NCBI RefSeq assembly: GCF_002878395.1
Contig: NC_061118.1
Location: forward strand, 3,536,910 to 3,600,909
Length of the DNA: 64,000 bases
Direction of reading: 5' to 3'
DNA from: Capsicum annuum
Lineage: Eukaryota; Streptophyta; Magnoliopsida; Solanales; Solanaceae
Within the stretch, counting starts at the first letter, position 1. Each line of letters opens with the position of its first letter. Both the position numbers and the translations under genes were made by a program. The notes below the pieces were generated by a model. That model was not told where the DNA came from. It did no database searches and saw only the letters and a list, made by a program, of their open reading frames with translations. This document shows, in pieces, positions 13,145-26,157 of the stretch.

Positions 13145-16100
13145 TTATCTAACCCTTGGGAACATTCGTCCTCAAATGAGACTGGTTAGACTGAGAACCC
13201 TAAGGCAACTGAGATAATATACTAAACATGCATGACTTGGAACATGACTGTATAACTGAGTTTGAACACGATACATGATCTGAACTGATTTCGTGAACAC
13301 AAACAATGACATGAGAATGGCTATAAGGTTGAGATAGAAATAAGAGAGTCAACTTATGAGTAACTATACCGTAGGTTGGATTTAGTTTCGTGAAATTTTT
13401 TAGAACTTTAGGACATGAAAAGTTAGGGTATTATAACATATCACCCTTAGGATCACTCGTCCCTTAAATAATACTGACTTGGCTGGATTACTAAGGAAAT
13501 ACTGAGATGATCAATGCGACACTTATAAACTGAATCATGACTGAATATTTAAATCTGAAACATGATGCATGAACTAAACTAAATTCAAAATTCACATTTA
13601 TATGAATAAGTTATCTTATGGACTAGACATATTCATGAAACTGTGAATAGTAAGACTAGATGGAAAGATGGAAAACCATAGGAACTTGTTTGTCTGACTA
13701 TTGAACTGGATTTCTGGCTATTCCAACTGAATTTTTGGCTATATGAATTGAATTATATTGAAAGCTTATACTCAACTGAAGTGTTTCTTTAACACACTTT
13801 CTAAGAAATTCTAATATCATTAAGGAGCAAAGAACTTGGGCTTGATCTGAATAATATATATGAGTAAGGAATCTTAATAGGACTATAAGTTTTGTAATAT
13901 GGAACATAGATCTATGAATCATAAACTAAGATAGAATTACCAGTCCTTACGCAATGCAAAAACACAATTCAAGCTTAGCCTTCCCTATTAAATACTCGCA
14001 TGGGTATGTATAACTACTCCAACTAAAGTCTGAGTTGAACTACCTGCTCTTGCAGTATTCTAGCCTAAGTCAAAATTTCAAGGTACTGCACATAACCCCA
14101 TAACACTAGTCTATACCATGAACACAAGAAATATTTACTCTCTCCCATCTAAATAATTGTTCATAATCACTATCTCGACCTAAGAAAAGGTCACTAAAGG
14201 TTAGAATAAAGATCTCGAAGCATGAAATAATAACTTTGACACTTAACTGAGGCTAGCGTACTAAAGTATCAATGACATGAACTCATCAAAGAGATCTAAA
14301 CTGAGGATATATATTACATAATCTATGTTTTGCTGATCATTAATAGTGTGTCGTGAGTACCTGGAATTGAACATTCTTTAAAGCATGAATACATGAGTCA
14401 TGAGTTGCATGACCTGAGTTTGGAGTTTGTAAATTCATGGAATATGATCCGTACTACTAATTCTCTATGATGTGCATGAACATAAACTGTGATCATGGGG
14501 CTGACATGAAAGGCATGAGTAGATATCATGATAACTGAAGTACAATTGCCGAAATAAGACTTGGTTGGGCATCTTCTTCCTTAGTGTTATACTACAACAC
14601 ACTGGCATTAGTACTGGAATCTGAGAATCTGACTTAGTTCCTTTTCCTACTATTTCCCATTCGCTTTAATCCATATTCTAAGCCTTTGGAACCCTTTAAT
14701 GAACACTAAACTGAACTGTAACCACTTTACTCTAAAGTTCTGGAGATCAAAATACAAATGAGTAACAACTTTACTTTGAAGGACTATACCTGAAAGTGTA
14801 AAAATCATTGTTTATTCTTTCTTCAGAGATACAACTCTTATCTTTCCATAAACCCAATAGTCAACACATAATAACATAAATACATACTAACTTAGAATCT
14901 TTGATAGTGTCACCATACCCTAAGTTCACACTATCTAGAATTTAAACTCTTCTTTTTGTTAGCTCAATTATCCCATATTAAAGCATAAATTCTATCACTT
15001 AACATGGATATAACAAAACCTTTAATGAACTATATTAACTTCATTCTTGGACACTACCTTAATACTCACTATCCTTAACTTTCCTTAGCTTCAGCACTCA
15101 TCACATACTTACACCCTTCTTGACAACATGCTTGCCTTACTAAACACATAATCTACCTAATTTCCATCATAGCCTACCATTATCACATCTCTAAACTTAT
15201 ATTCTACCCTAAACTAGGAGAAGAAAAATTATGCCAAAAGACACAACATCACCTATCCATAACTCCTTAACTTTGCTTGTAAGAACACCATAGACCATAT
15301 ATCTAACCTTCTTTCCATTTAGCAACTCAAGGGTACTACTAACCATACACAATCTTTAATATTCATAGAAAATAAGGCAACCCTTATATCACCTTCGGTA
15401 CACATCTAAATCATACCTACAACATCATCCTCAACTGCAAACAAATGAACTTAAGCTCTTACATATGTTGTTCAAGCCTACTAGATCACTTTCATATAAC
15501 TAGCATCACTAACCAAACAATCATTATTTCAACCTTGATGGTCATCCACTATTCAAACTTCGTGTCTAGTGCTAGACATGATTAACCACCAAACCTCACA
15601 TACTATTTTCACTTAGAAGCTATTAAATAAAACATCAAGAAACACTAGTCCACTAGAACCTCATAATAACAATAATTGATCATGATCGAATGGCCTATCT
15701 TATTATAATCCATTAGTTTATCCTCCCACTACATATAACTACTATTCACCCATATGTAGTTTTAATTAAAGTCATTGATCTTAAATCGTCAACTAATCTT
15801 CTTTTTACAGCCACGTGAGGAAGTCTATATTAAAAATCTTAATCATCTAATACTTTAATTAATGAACTACACTTTTCTAACACAATAAATGCCATCAAGA
15901 TTTCCCTTCCAACCTCAATAAGACCACAATTCACCTTATTTAATAAATCTTTCTCTACTTTCCACTAGGAAACCAGTACCTATTTACTACCCCTAAGCTG
16001 ACACACAAGGACATATCACTTTAACACAAACTCAATAGCATGCATAAGTTCATCTATATACTTTTGATCAATTATCATACCCACCTTCCTTTTCACTACA

Positions 16101-16677
16101 CTTCTAAACAAACACTTTCAACTATAAGAAGGTTCTACTACTTATAAATCATAACACTCTAGGTTACAATATCCCTTGAATTAAAACTCTATTTAATGAC
16201 CTAGGTTCATACTATCTCCTGTCATGAGGACTATATGTATTAAAGGGTTAACAAGAAATCTGAATACATATCTTATTCTATATTAACTGAACAACTCATA
16301 TGGCTGAGGACATAAATACTCAACTTAAGGAACTTTTAACGCACTAGTGATCTCATCGCAAGCCCTTTGTATAACTTCTAAAGTTACTGATTGTAAATCT
16401 GAGAGCATCATCTTGGGAGGAATTGGAATCTAGTACTTACATTATCTCGAAAATTCATGGTTGGAGAATTATGGAGTAACACACAAAGTGATAGATATTT
16501 CTAAAAGAGCAACTTTACTACACGATCTAAAGTATAAAATAAAGGAAACTTTTCTTAAATGCCTTGGATCCTCTCAAAAAAAAGTACAGACATCTTCGTA
16601 CCATTCCGCAAGACTCTAGTTGAAATGGATTTTTAGAAACCCAGGGACACTTGAACTCTCTGCTCTGATACAAAGTT
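13145..16677 (-). other. Element 2 internal region, no coding signal
   Basis: About 3.5 kb. The sense 3' end (13,150-13,370) matches 6,290-6,500 of element 1, including gggaacattcgtcctcaaatgag. The sense 5' end contains the primer site. No reverse transcriptase, integrase, protease or zinc knuckle is recognisable, and stops are dense in all frames. The 74-codon minus frame at 13,698-13,922 has no domain. Confidence 0.55.
16661..16675 (-). other. Damaged primer binding site of element 2
   Basis: The complement reads CTTTGTATCAGAGCA beside the LTR. It resembles the initiator methionine tRNA complement TGGTATCAGAGC, with one G replaced by T. Confidence 0.6.
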
Positions 16678-18361
16678 TTTCACACCCTAAAACTACCCCA
16701 TGGACGTCACACGGTCCTTAAGACCGCAAGTGATACTAAGCTAACCCCTATACTGGCATATTTCTTGAGAACTGATTTAATTACATAAAACTAGGGGTAA
16801 TGCATGGAAGAGATATCTTTTGTTTAATATATTGAAAATAAAACTATTTAATGTGATTACAACTCTAGTCATAGGACTTATAAAATATACATAAATTTTT
16901 AGAAATTCATAAAAAACTTTATGCTCAATAATCTTCTTGATATACTTGAATAATTTCAGTCAAGATAATGAAATCAAAATCATAATATGAATCTTATAAA
17001 TCGAAACACGAGCATCTATGGTCGAGATGCACTTAAAGTGTTTGAATCTCTTGTTTTCTTTAATATAACTTGTAACACAATATTATGCTTATAACTCTAT
17101 TGAAAATCTTTAATCAATGTCTCTAATCATACTCATGGTGTTCAAATCATAAAATTAAATTCTTTAAGTCAAGACAAATATGTTCTTTAATACTTCAATC
17201 ACTTTATAAATTCATAAATTTGAAACAAGATAGTATGGGTGTGAACCCTAATTGCAATTCATATATCTTTAACTTTAAAACAAGTTTTGGGCACAAGGAT
17301 GAAAAGGTATCCTTGTTCATAAACCCCACATACCTTCATTTTCTTAACTTGTGAAGAAAGTCTGAATTTTGGTACTTGAATGATGAACTTGTAAAGGAAA
17401 CCCTATTCTTGAAGTTTCTTGAAGATCTTCTTGAACTTAGAAGCTTGAATTCTTGGATTCTTGGGAAGAGAAAACTTGAATTTCTTGTTCTTGAAAAGAA
17501 ACCCTAATATTATTCATATTTAGAGTGGATAGTATTAATTGCATCTAAATCTTATAAGTAATAGATAATAATGCCTAATGATGTTTTAATTCATGGGAGG
17601 GTTAGGGTTTGAGGTAAGGAAAAAAACAAAATACCCCTATTAAACTGGATCAAAATTACTGGAATTTCTTTAGTTAATGACTTGGTTGATGGCTTGTCAA
17701 CTGGTTGATAGCCTACCAGCTTAGTCATCAAATCCCTTTCATGTTCTGGTTATGGGTGATGACTTGGCTGATAACTTATCAACTAGTTGATAGTCTATCA
17801 GCCTAGTTGTCAACTCTTTTAGAGTTACTGCCTAAGGTTGATGACTTTGGCTGATGGCTTGTCAACTAGTTGATAGTCTATCAGTGTATTCTTCACCTTG
17901 TTTAGTGATTGTGCCTACGGTTGACGACTTGGCTGATGGTTTGATAACTGGTTGATAGCCTATCAGCCTAGTCATCACCTTGATGACAGATGGATATGCC
18001 GAGGTAAAATGGGCATAACTTCCCACTTCGATGTCAAATTAAGGTGAAACCAGATGAATTGAAAAGACAATTCATAGACCTTTCATTTGATATATAAAAG
18101 GATACATGAATCAATCTATTCTAGGATATACACTCATCTAAATTGAACACTTGCTAGAGAATTCTTCAAAACTCTACTAATAGAAAAGTCCTCAACTCGT
18201 CTTCGAGTTAGGAGGGAATTATTACCTCAATAAATATACAAATATATCCCCATATCATATATTTTATAATCATACATAAATATACATAGAATAATTGGGT
18301 TTAAGTCTGATTGCATAGGAACAACAGTTTGAATTCTAGCCCAAAAGTACGGGGTATTACA
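16678..18361 (-). repeat. Right (5') LTR of element 2, internally deleted
   Basis: Starts at a mutated TG (tttcacacc for expected TGTCACACC) and ends gggtattaca. It matches both halves of the left LTR, but at about 16,876 it jumps from sequence matching 2,960 to sequence matching 11,652, so it lacks roughly 950 bases present on the left. It contains the second palindrome array. Confidence 0.75.
17675..17980. repeat. Tandem array of four long palindromes (right LTR of element 2)
   Basis: Units at about 17,675-17,729, 17,758-17,811, 17,837-17,895 and 17,919-17,977. The second unit has the perfect centre atcaactagttgat flanked by arms that pair with six mismatches in 27. Same order and spacing as 12,460-12,763, so the array predates the insertion of element 2. 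Confidence 0.9.
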
Positions 18362-19107
18362 AAAAAACCCAACCCTTGTTTCAAAACCATCATAATAATC
18401 TCATGAACAATACTTTAAATCACATTATTTTTAAAAATTAACAATTAAGGAAGAGTAAAATTCCTGAAATACCCAAGATTATGGAGGGAATTTTCCATTA
18501 AAGCTCTAGGTTACCAGCTTCTTGGACACCCTAAGTATTATTGCTTGAGAGAGTTTTTGAGAGAGGAAAGCATTTAATTTGATGAGGTTTGGATGAAAAT
18601 GAAAACTCAATAGGGTTTTTAATTCATGGGTTAGGTTAAGCAAAAGAATGAAATTTCAAAAATACCCTTAGTCAAAATACTGAAAACATTGCCTAGTCGT
18701 TACGAGTGAACTTACGACTCATTGGGTCACGATATGACTTCAACCATCTAGTTGTAACAAAACTAGAACTTACTTTGGTTCTTCATAATAAACCATATAA
18801 CTAGCAACCTACATCTCATAATGAAACACTATGACTCATAGGGTCAAGTCGTAGCTTCAACAGTTTCAATAGAGGCACTACACTGCACAACTTAAAAAAT
18901 ACCCTCCTTATGACTTTTTAGGAGTCTATTCTACTCACTAAGTCTATTCATAATCAAGGAATTTACTTATGAAAATTATTCTGGGCTTATTAAGAATGGG
19001 TCCTATGACCCATAAAGACACATTATGACTCATCGGGTGAGTCATTACCAGGAAAAAAACTCTTAACTCAGAAACTTTCCAAGGACCAAAAACCTAAGGC
19101 ATTACAA
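18362..19107 (-). repeat. LTR fragment E
   Basis: Ends in cctaaggcattaca, the usual minus-orientation LTR end. It contains repeated words based on acgactcattgggtcacgat (near 18,712) and tatgactcatcgggtgagtc (near 19,026), plus ggtcctatgacccat between them, which form an inverted-repeat cluster like those in the other LTR families. The left part is missing where element 2 begins. No internal region is attached. Confidence 0.5.
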
Positions 19108-20843
19108 TGACTCAAGATTAAGTTAAATTCCCTAATTACTCATGCTTAGAAAAATATTAGCCTTATTTTCTTATACTAATGAAGGTTCTCTTAGTTTTCA
19201 TTGAACGTAGTTAATGTTTCTTGGAAGGATCTCTACCATAGGACCAATTATGGATTGTTTAACATCTAAAAGTGGCTTTTAATACCTTAATCCTAGTTCG
19301 GATAGAATTTTCATAAAATGGAACTTGAGGATTAGAAGTGGAATCTTAACCCAGTTTAGGTTATGACACATGATTTGTTTTGTGAATCTTTTTCTCTTTT
19401 TAGAATTTTGGAAATATCTATTGAGGCAATATTGAGAAATCTTGATACTTTATGGTTATGTTGGTTAATGTGAGGGTTGACGCCTACTGATTATGTTATA
19501 ATTTATGTTATTGATTACACTCCTTATGATATCAATTTTAGATATATATATACATATATATAACCAGTTCAAGTTCAGAAGATGATTATGTTATTGATTA
19601 TAATTACTAATTCGAGCTCGACAATTGATTATTTATTGGTTTAAGTCTGGCTGTTGATATATTTACCAGTTCAAGTCTGGCTATTGATCATTTACTGGTT
19701 CAAGTTTGGCTATTATTACATTTCCCAGTTCAATTCTTAATATGCATATTATGCAATATTAATATACTTCTTTTGATTAACAATATTGGGCTTTGAGATT
19801 GAAAGTAAAAATTTGGCTAAGTTGGAAAATAAGGAAATGGTTATAATGTGGCATGACGAAAATGGACGTTAATAGTAAAATGACTAGTTTAAGAATGATG
19901 GCTAGTTGATCAATGATGACTAGTAAATATATGATGATTAGTGGGTAATTTAATTAGTGATAAGAGATGGATAGTTGCTTAATGGTTACTAGTGTATAAA
20001 TAATAATAAGGTTGCAATATGTTGGTAAAATTGTTAAATGTGGTTACTTTGATACATGTTAGTAAATTATGGAATGATAGTTAATCAAATATTTGGTTAT
20101 TTGTAAGCGACGAATTGTTACTTTATTCAATATTTGAGTGTACTCTCCAGGCATATGGGAGTCTGTGATGAGTTATTTACTTTCCACACTAATTGACATA
20201 TTTGATCTAATTTTGTAGTTTAGACTGTATGTGTTGATGCCTTATGTAATGTTATTATTAGGATTTATTTTTTCCATGCACAGCGATGTTGGAGCTATTT
20301 CAAGTTTGTATATACCTTGACTTAGTTATGTTATCTCATATATTATCATACGTATATCATGATTTAGCTCAGTTGGTCGATGATACCTACTGAGTACCCA
20401 TTATTTTAGTACTCATCCTACACTTCTGTAGATTTTTGGTGCATATTTAAGTACAAGATGGCATTGTTGATAGTCGATCATGTTGTGTTGATTTTCAAGA
20501 GATAGGAGATCTCTTGGAGACAAAGTCACTCATTTCCCTATATCTTCTATATTTAGTCTTTTATTTTGAGACAGAGGTTATGATAGTTCTAAATATTTGA
20601 GTTGCATTATGGTTATTAGATGCTCTTATGTTGGCTATACTAGGTTGTATGATGGTATCTTGTATTGAGTGCCAATATCTATCTAGAACACTTTGCTTTT
20701 TTATAAGTGTGTTGTTCATTTTCACCTACGATTGGAAATTATCCATACAATTAATCCATTACATTAGAATCAAGTTATGGTTTGGATTAACTGGTAGCAT
20801 GTTATAGAAGGTTTCATCATGACTCCTAAATTGAATCATGACA
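19108..20843 (+). repeat. LTR fragment B, chromovirus-type, + orientation
   Basis: This is the 3' two-thirds of an LTR related to those of complex A. Shared landmarks are taatcctagttcggatagaatttt near 19,280 (against 47,785), a minisatellite at 19,560-19,740, gatttagctcagttggtcga at 20,362 (against 37,942), ttttggtgca, and the end tcatgactcctaaattg...gaca at 20,843. No primer binding site follows, so it is a truncated or solo LTR. Confidence 0.65.
19560..19740 (+). repeat. Minisatellite in LTR fragment B
   Basis: Degenerate units of about 35-45 bases built on ccagttcaagtctggctattgat (near 19,663, 19,700 and 19,730, with weaker copies before). The same kind of repeat occurs at the same place in LTRs A and C. 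A short TA-rich tract (19,546-19,563) precedes it. Confidence 0.65.
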
Positions 20844-22748
20844 GTAAAGGGTTGTTAGAGGATTAACAAGGATTTAAGTACGGGATGGTATTCTTATGCG
20901 TATTTATACACCTAAGTTTCATTATCTATGATTGTTAAACTTAGTTCTGATGATAAATTAGTGTGCTTAAGTGAATCATTATTGATATTGGGGTATTTTT
21001 TTCCTAAGCATCATTTTAGGTGGTTTAAGGTTCATTTGAATCAATTAAAGAGTACAAAAACAAAGGCAAGTCTAGATGAGTTAACAAGTCAAACCAAGCT
21101 TAAGTTGTGCTGATTTTCGAGTGAATTTAATGAGCTTAAATCATTGTATTTTTTAATTGTTTTAATGATAATGTTCATGATATTAAAATAGGTGAATTTT
21201 ATGACATATTAATCTTAAAATTATCTAAAATGGATGATACAACTAGTAGCAAGTTCAATGGGCGTTAAGGGACAAAATCGGGAGAAATTGTGCCAAGTGG
21301 TTGCTCCCTTCGCGCCGTGCAGCTGAAACCAAGCTCCCATAAATTTTCAACCCAACTTTATGGGATTAGATACTGGAATTTCAATCCTATAAGCTCTGCA
21401 TCACACCAAATAGTCAATGAAATGAGCTCAGCCGTGCAAAGCTACTACAAGCGGTTATAGTTGTTCCTAAAGTCTTAGTTTGCATAGAAAACATGTGGTA
21501 CTTGCATCTAATACTTATGGGACATGTATTTGACGAATTTTAGGCTTATATAAGAATATAAAAATGCTTCATAGGAAATTCAAAACGTGGGGTAAGTCCA
21601 CAACACGAAATTAGCATACATACTCGCCTAAATCGACTAGGATTTGGTTTTCTACTTATTTTAAGTTTGGACAAAGGGGTTAATGTGTATATTTTCGTGT
21701 GGGGATGTGTATGGATAAAATATTTAGCTATAAAAGGAGTACTTATCCATATGTACATATATCTTTAGAGGGCTACACTTCTTTGAGAAGCAAGGAAGAC
21801 ACCACGGAGCTTGAAATTAAGGTTCAGTCTTCTTATACTTCTCTTTCTTGTAATCTTAATTGAAGAACTAATTTTCGGAGATTATTTGTAGTAATATGAG
21901 TGGATAAACACTGTCTTTCTAGAGTTATGTCTACAACATGATTGTGTAATTATGAATTATAGTTGGTTAATGTTTTTATAAAGTAATTGATTATTCTCGC
22001 AGTCTTGTTTTACTATTCTATAGCGTCATGAACTTTAGGATACATCTAATTCCAAAATCAAATTGACCATAGGATTGGAGGGATAGAATAAAGAATGTTG
22101 GTAGTGGGTATCATGTCTTTAAATGGTTTAATTCAAATTTTTATTAGATGATTTTCCATTAGGATAGATATTTACTCAAGTGCCCACATGGTTATTTAAA
22201 TAGGAATTTAACTTAGTGAATCTGAACTAGAGACCCACATCCCCTCTTAATAATGTAGTTCATCTATTAATTGAAATAGATTACTTGGATAGTGACCATT
22301 CCCATGTTATGTTATAAACCTTCTAAATCAATAATCACGATAAATACCAATGCCGACTAGAAACCATAGTTATGCGTGAATGTGATGAAAATGCCTCAAC
22401 CCTAGAATACTCCATATATTGTTCACAATTCAAGTTGCATATCATTGTTATTTTGAGAATTTAGATTATAATATCAAATTCAAAACTCTTACTCTTTTTG
22501 TTACAAATCTTATTTGTTTAACTTTAATAGTAACCATAAATAGGGTGGTTTGACAGAAATGGGGTCCCTGTGGGATCGATAATCGGCTTGTAGGAGTCTC
22601 TTTACTACTTTTTTGGACATGTTCACTTACATGTGTGCTTGGGCCATTCAAGCGAGATATATGTGCCTTAGCATGAATATAGTTTATTTTTCTTCATTTT
22701 AATTTTTAATTGTAATTGTAGTTTTACCAAAAATTTTAAGCAGATTCA
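20844..22748 (+). other. Unclassified, LTR- or leader-like stretch upstream of copia gag
   Basis: No protein domain seen. A TATAAAA box lies at 21,729-21,735 with cttctctttcttgtaatctt about 100 bases downstream. The word ggggtccctgtgggatcgat near 22,560 resembles, from memory, sequence near the LTR ends of Athila/Tat-type gypsy elements. That would make this a decayed LTR, but it is only a resemblance. The 60-70 codon frames here (20,928-21,113; 21,546-21,758; 22,466-22,651) have no recognisable content. Confidence 0.35.
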
Positions 22749-23560
22749 ATGGCAACATTTGAAAAATCTGCGAATGTCAAGATGGGTTATTTTAACAAGC
22801 CATTCTATTTTAATTATACTAATTTGAAGATGTAAAAGGGAAAATTCTTTTCAAATTAAATCTTCTCAATTTTCCTTGTGTGTTTAGAAAGAAGAATTTA
22901 AATAAAGTACATAATCCCTCCATGAAAAATGATGAACTCTTTTCACTTCAAGAGAAAGTTAAAATGTATGGGAATGGTTCCTACAGTACTTTGGAAAATA
23001 GAATAATTCGTACAAGTGTCAGAATTATATTCTTAATTATTTGTACATATGTTTTTATGATTATTATGATGGAATTTACTATAGTGCGAACAAAATTTGG
23101 AAAGTGTGGCATAGTGAGTATGATGCCAAGGAAGTTGAAGAGAAAATATACATTACTCATAGATTGTTACATTTCAAAAATTTTGGCAACAAATAAATGG
23201 TAGAAAAATATGAGAGCTTTATTATGATTTTCGATGAGATCAAGTCCGAGGAGAATAAAATTTGAGATGACATTATTGTTTGGGTCATAAAAGATAAACA
23301 TCCACCTTCGTCAAAGAAATGTAGAAACAATGAAAATAAAGAAAACCTCTTTTCAGATGTTAATAATGTTAATCTAGGAGGCAAGGAGCCAAGATGCACT
23401 TTTACAATCAGAAGAGAGCAACATCAAGTTGAAGGTAAATTTAATTACCTTTAAAAATAATGCTCCTGATACACAGAAAATTACTTCTTTGAAGCCTATG
23501 AATAAACAATTCAAGAAACATTATGTTGAAATTAATTACGAAAAAAATTAACTAATTTTG
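22749..23560 (+). pseudogene. Ty1/copia gag, degenerate
   Basis: Starts at an ATG giving MATFEKSANVKMGYFNKPFY, which I recognise as the N-terminus of a plant copia Gag (UBN2 family). A stop follows soon after (WK replaced by a stop near 22,832). Frameshifted pieces then continue the family pattern: a KVHNPSMKNDELFSLQEKV-like segment near 22,913, a VWHSEYDAKEVEEKIYI-like segment near 23,107, MIFDEIKSEENK near 23,227, and LKPMNKQFKKHYVEINYEKN near 23,490. Gag would form the capsid-like particle. At least two frameshifts and several stops make it non-functional. Confidence 0.75.
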
Positions 23561-23639
23561 TAAATTTTAAAAACGTGGTCCTAAACCTCCGATAAACATT
23601 ATGGATGAACTATTTGTGATGGAGATAATGGACATAAAA

Positions 23640-24050
23640 ATGGTTGAAAATATTGATGAATAATGGGATGATTCTAGTGCAAATCATCATGTCTGCTATT
23701 ATAAATATTGGTTAAAATATAGACTCTTTTTAAGGATCCCAAACCCATCATAATTGATGATTTTGATACTACAAAATTGCGTGGAAAGGGCTATGTTGAA
23801 TTGTGCTTTACCTCTAGAAGGGTATTAACATTTAAAGATTTACTTGATACTACATCCATGACAAAAAATTGATGTCTACTTTTTTTATTAATATAATAGT
23901 TTTCAAATATATTTCTAAATTATATCAATATGTAAAAAGGTATTTTATGGAATTGTGTTATGCTTGTGGTGGGATGTTCGAGTTGAGTTTTGCAATGACC
24001 CATTTCATTGTTACTAAAAATATTCACAATAAATACATAATAATCTCATT
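23640..24050 (+). pseudogene. Ty1/copia protease and start of integrase region, degenerate
   Basis: The retropepsin active site is recognisable as WDDSSANHHVC at 23,664-23,696. The family has D-S/T-G-A, so the glycine is replaced by serine. It continues as LRGKGYVELCFTS near 23,776, the usual end of the copia protease domain. After a frameshift comes a pre-integrase-like segment near 23,870-24,000, with YACGGMFELSFAM near 23,961. No integrase core or reverse transcriptase follows: the copia element is cut off here. Confidence 0.75.
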
Positions 24051-25857
24051 CATAATAGGTGTTACAGTCAATTTTTTAGTATGGGAGTGTAATAGATATC
24101 AATTAAGGTCGCATAATACCCTGACACAAACTAATTGAGTTTTTTGTCTAAGTTTAAACTAGGATCAAACTAAAATGAGACCTCTTGCTAGAATATATGG
24201 ATTTACAGTACCAATACTTATAAAATTAATAATGTAAGAGTTGTCTTTGTAATGTCACCAACCGTTCAATAATCCAACAATAGAATAAAGAGTTATGACT
24301 ATTTTACAGTAGATTAATCTGATTTAAAGCAGAGTGAGGCTGTTGTATTGGGATTCAGGTTATTATAGTTGGGTTTGGTAGTATATATTCCTATTTTCAT
24401 CCTAGATGGGATGGGTTTCAATTCCAAAACTCAAAATAATTATTCCAAAGTCCTAGAGGGGAGATTTTCAAAGTTCTAGGCTATAAATCCTTTGTTAAAA
24501 TGAGTTCTTCCATTATTTTCATCATAGTTCAATACTATAAAATGTTAGAATCCTTAGAATGTTCTATAATAGTTAAATTGAGGGTTAGAACACTATGTTC
24601 ATGATATTATATGAAAAACCTATGGATTTGGATAATATAGCCAAGAATTACTTCTAGATTGTCAACTAACGACTCCTTAAAGGAGTTTATTATTCCAAAA
24701 CATGAATTTTGATGGTTGGAAACCTTGAATTCAATGAAAAAAATGGATACTTAGCTTTAGAACTTATTAATAGAGATGGGTTGAGTATGATAAAACTAGT
24801 TGATGATTAGTAACCTTATAGATTTTGAATAAGAGTAGAGCTAATGGTGTGAATTACAAGAATATTTATTTGAAGAATAGTTCATTAATTACTCTTAAAA
24901 CTATTCTTAATTAGATGATTTAGCATTCGAAAATGTCATGAAAAAGGCATAACATCCATGGAATATCTTTGTTTTTGCAGCAACTTGAAACCCATGTGTG
25001 TTATGGTTTATGAGTAGTAGATTGAGGTTTAAAATTATATTTCTAAAATAAATTTGATGGAATAAATTATGCTTAGCTATGTGGACACAAAGTTTGGTTG
25101 ATTAAACAAAAACTAATACAAGAAAAATCTAATAGGGTGTTGTTATTTTATTCTATAAATCTCTTAATGGGTATATTATGTTTATATTGACATACTAGAT
25201 GTATTAAAAGGTAAATATATGAATGTGGGTCGAAATAAAGGAGATTATTTGAGCTTATCATCTAATTTTTTTGCCTAAATAATGTATTATTGGTGAAAAT
25301 GATGTCGGACATATCAAGAATGTGTGATGTTCCTATTGTAATATTATTAGGAGAATTGTGTCTATGTGGAAAAGGTTGTATCATATCTTAAGAACATAAA
25401 TTAATTTTAGCCTAAGTGTTAGAAGTAAGAATTTTAAAGGTGCACGACTAAAGCTAGAGTATGATAGAAGTTGTAAAGTAGAATGGGTCAAATCTAAATA
25501 TATGGTTGTGTTACTGTAATATGCATGGATGTGGAGGAATAATAATGTTTGCGTTTTCTCATTTTACACATAAAGATTGTAAGGGAATTATGTATATCCC
25601 TAGGTTTTTATAAAATAGATGGTCAACATAAATTGATTATGTGTTTGATAATGTATTATATATTCCTTGGCCCATGGGCTCTAGTATTTGTTTCATAGGT
25701 GATGGTTGAATTGTAGTTGAAAACTCACATTGAATTTTGTGTGCATGTTAATTGACTATTAGTCTACCTGTTGCAATGAATGTTATAGAATATTGATCTT
25801 GTTAAATGTATTTACAAGTTTATTTGATCACTTATAATGAGATTTTATAAAATGGGC

Positions 25858-25865
<8 letters not shown>

Positions 25866-25890
<25 letters not shown>

Positions 25891-25892
25891 TA
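25866..25892. repeat. (TA)n microsatellite
   Basis: Thirteen to fourteen uninterrupted AT dinucleotides following tttac. Confidence 0.95.
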
Positions 25893-26157
25893 GTTGAAGT
25901 ATTTCATGTTGTGATTGTAGTTGTTTTTTGTATTGTTTGATATTATGAGATGATATGGTGAAGGTTTATCATTATAGAATTATTAGGTTATACAGAGTAT
26001 AGGGGTGGGGACATTGGAATAAGGGTGGTAAAACACATGGTTTGGAATAAAGGTGATAGAACCTTGTTCCTTTTAGGTCATGGATAATAGGCATATAGAA
26101 TACCAATATCATGCGTGTACACAATGATTGGAAAGTTTGACAGTTCCCTAAGGAGAT

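Larger units (their letters stand above)
2767..18361 (-). mobile_element. Element 2: large LTR element without recognisable coding sequence, hosting element 1
   Basis: Minus-strand LTR retrotransposon remnant. The right (5') LTR is 16,678-18,361. The left (3') LTR is split into 2,767-3,913 and 11,643-13,144 by insertion of element 1. The internal region is 13,145-16,677. Beside the right LTR lies a damaged primer binding site, and beside the left LTR a purine-rich tract (complement of 13,145-13,160). No gag, reverse transcriptase or integrase motif is visible; stops occur throughout all frames. It therefore looks like a large non-autonomous (LARD-type) element, or one whose genes have decayed beyond recognition. 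The internal region is homologous to that of element 1. The flanks (aagac before, aaaaa after) do not give a clear target duplication, so the ends may be off by a few bases. Confidence 0.7.

Noticed and set aside
2762..18366. Target duplication around element 2
   Set aside because: Flanks aagac and aaaaa share three of five bases in AT-rich sequence; not enough to call.
20362..20381. TAGCTCAGTTGG, a perfect tRNA A-box word
   Set aside because: It is part of an LTR segment repeated at 29,670, 37,942 and 48,558 in altered form, with no B box downstream.
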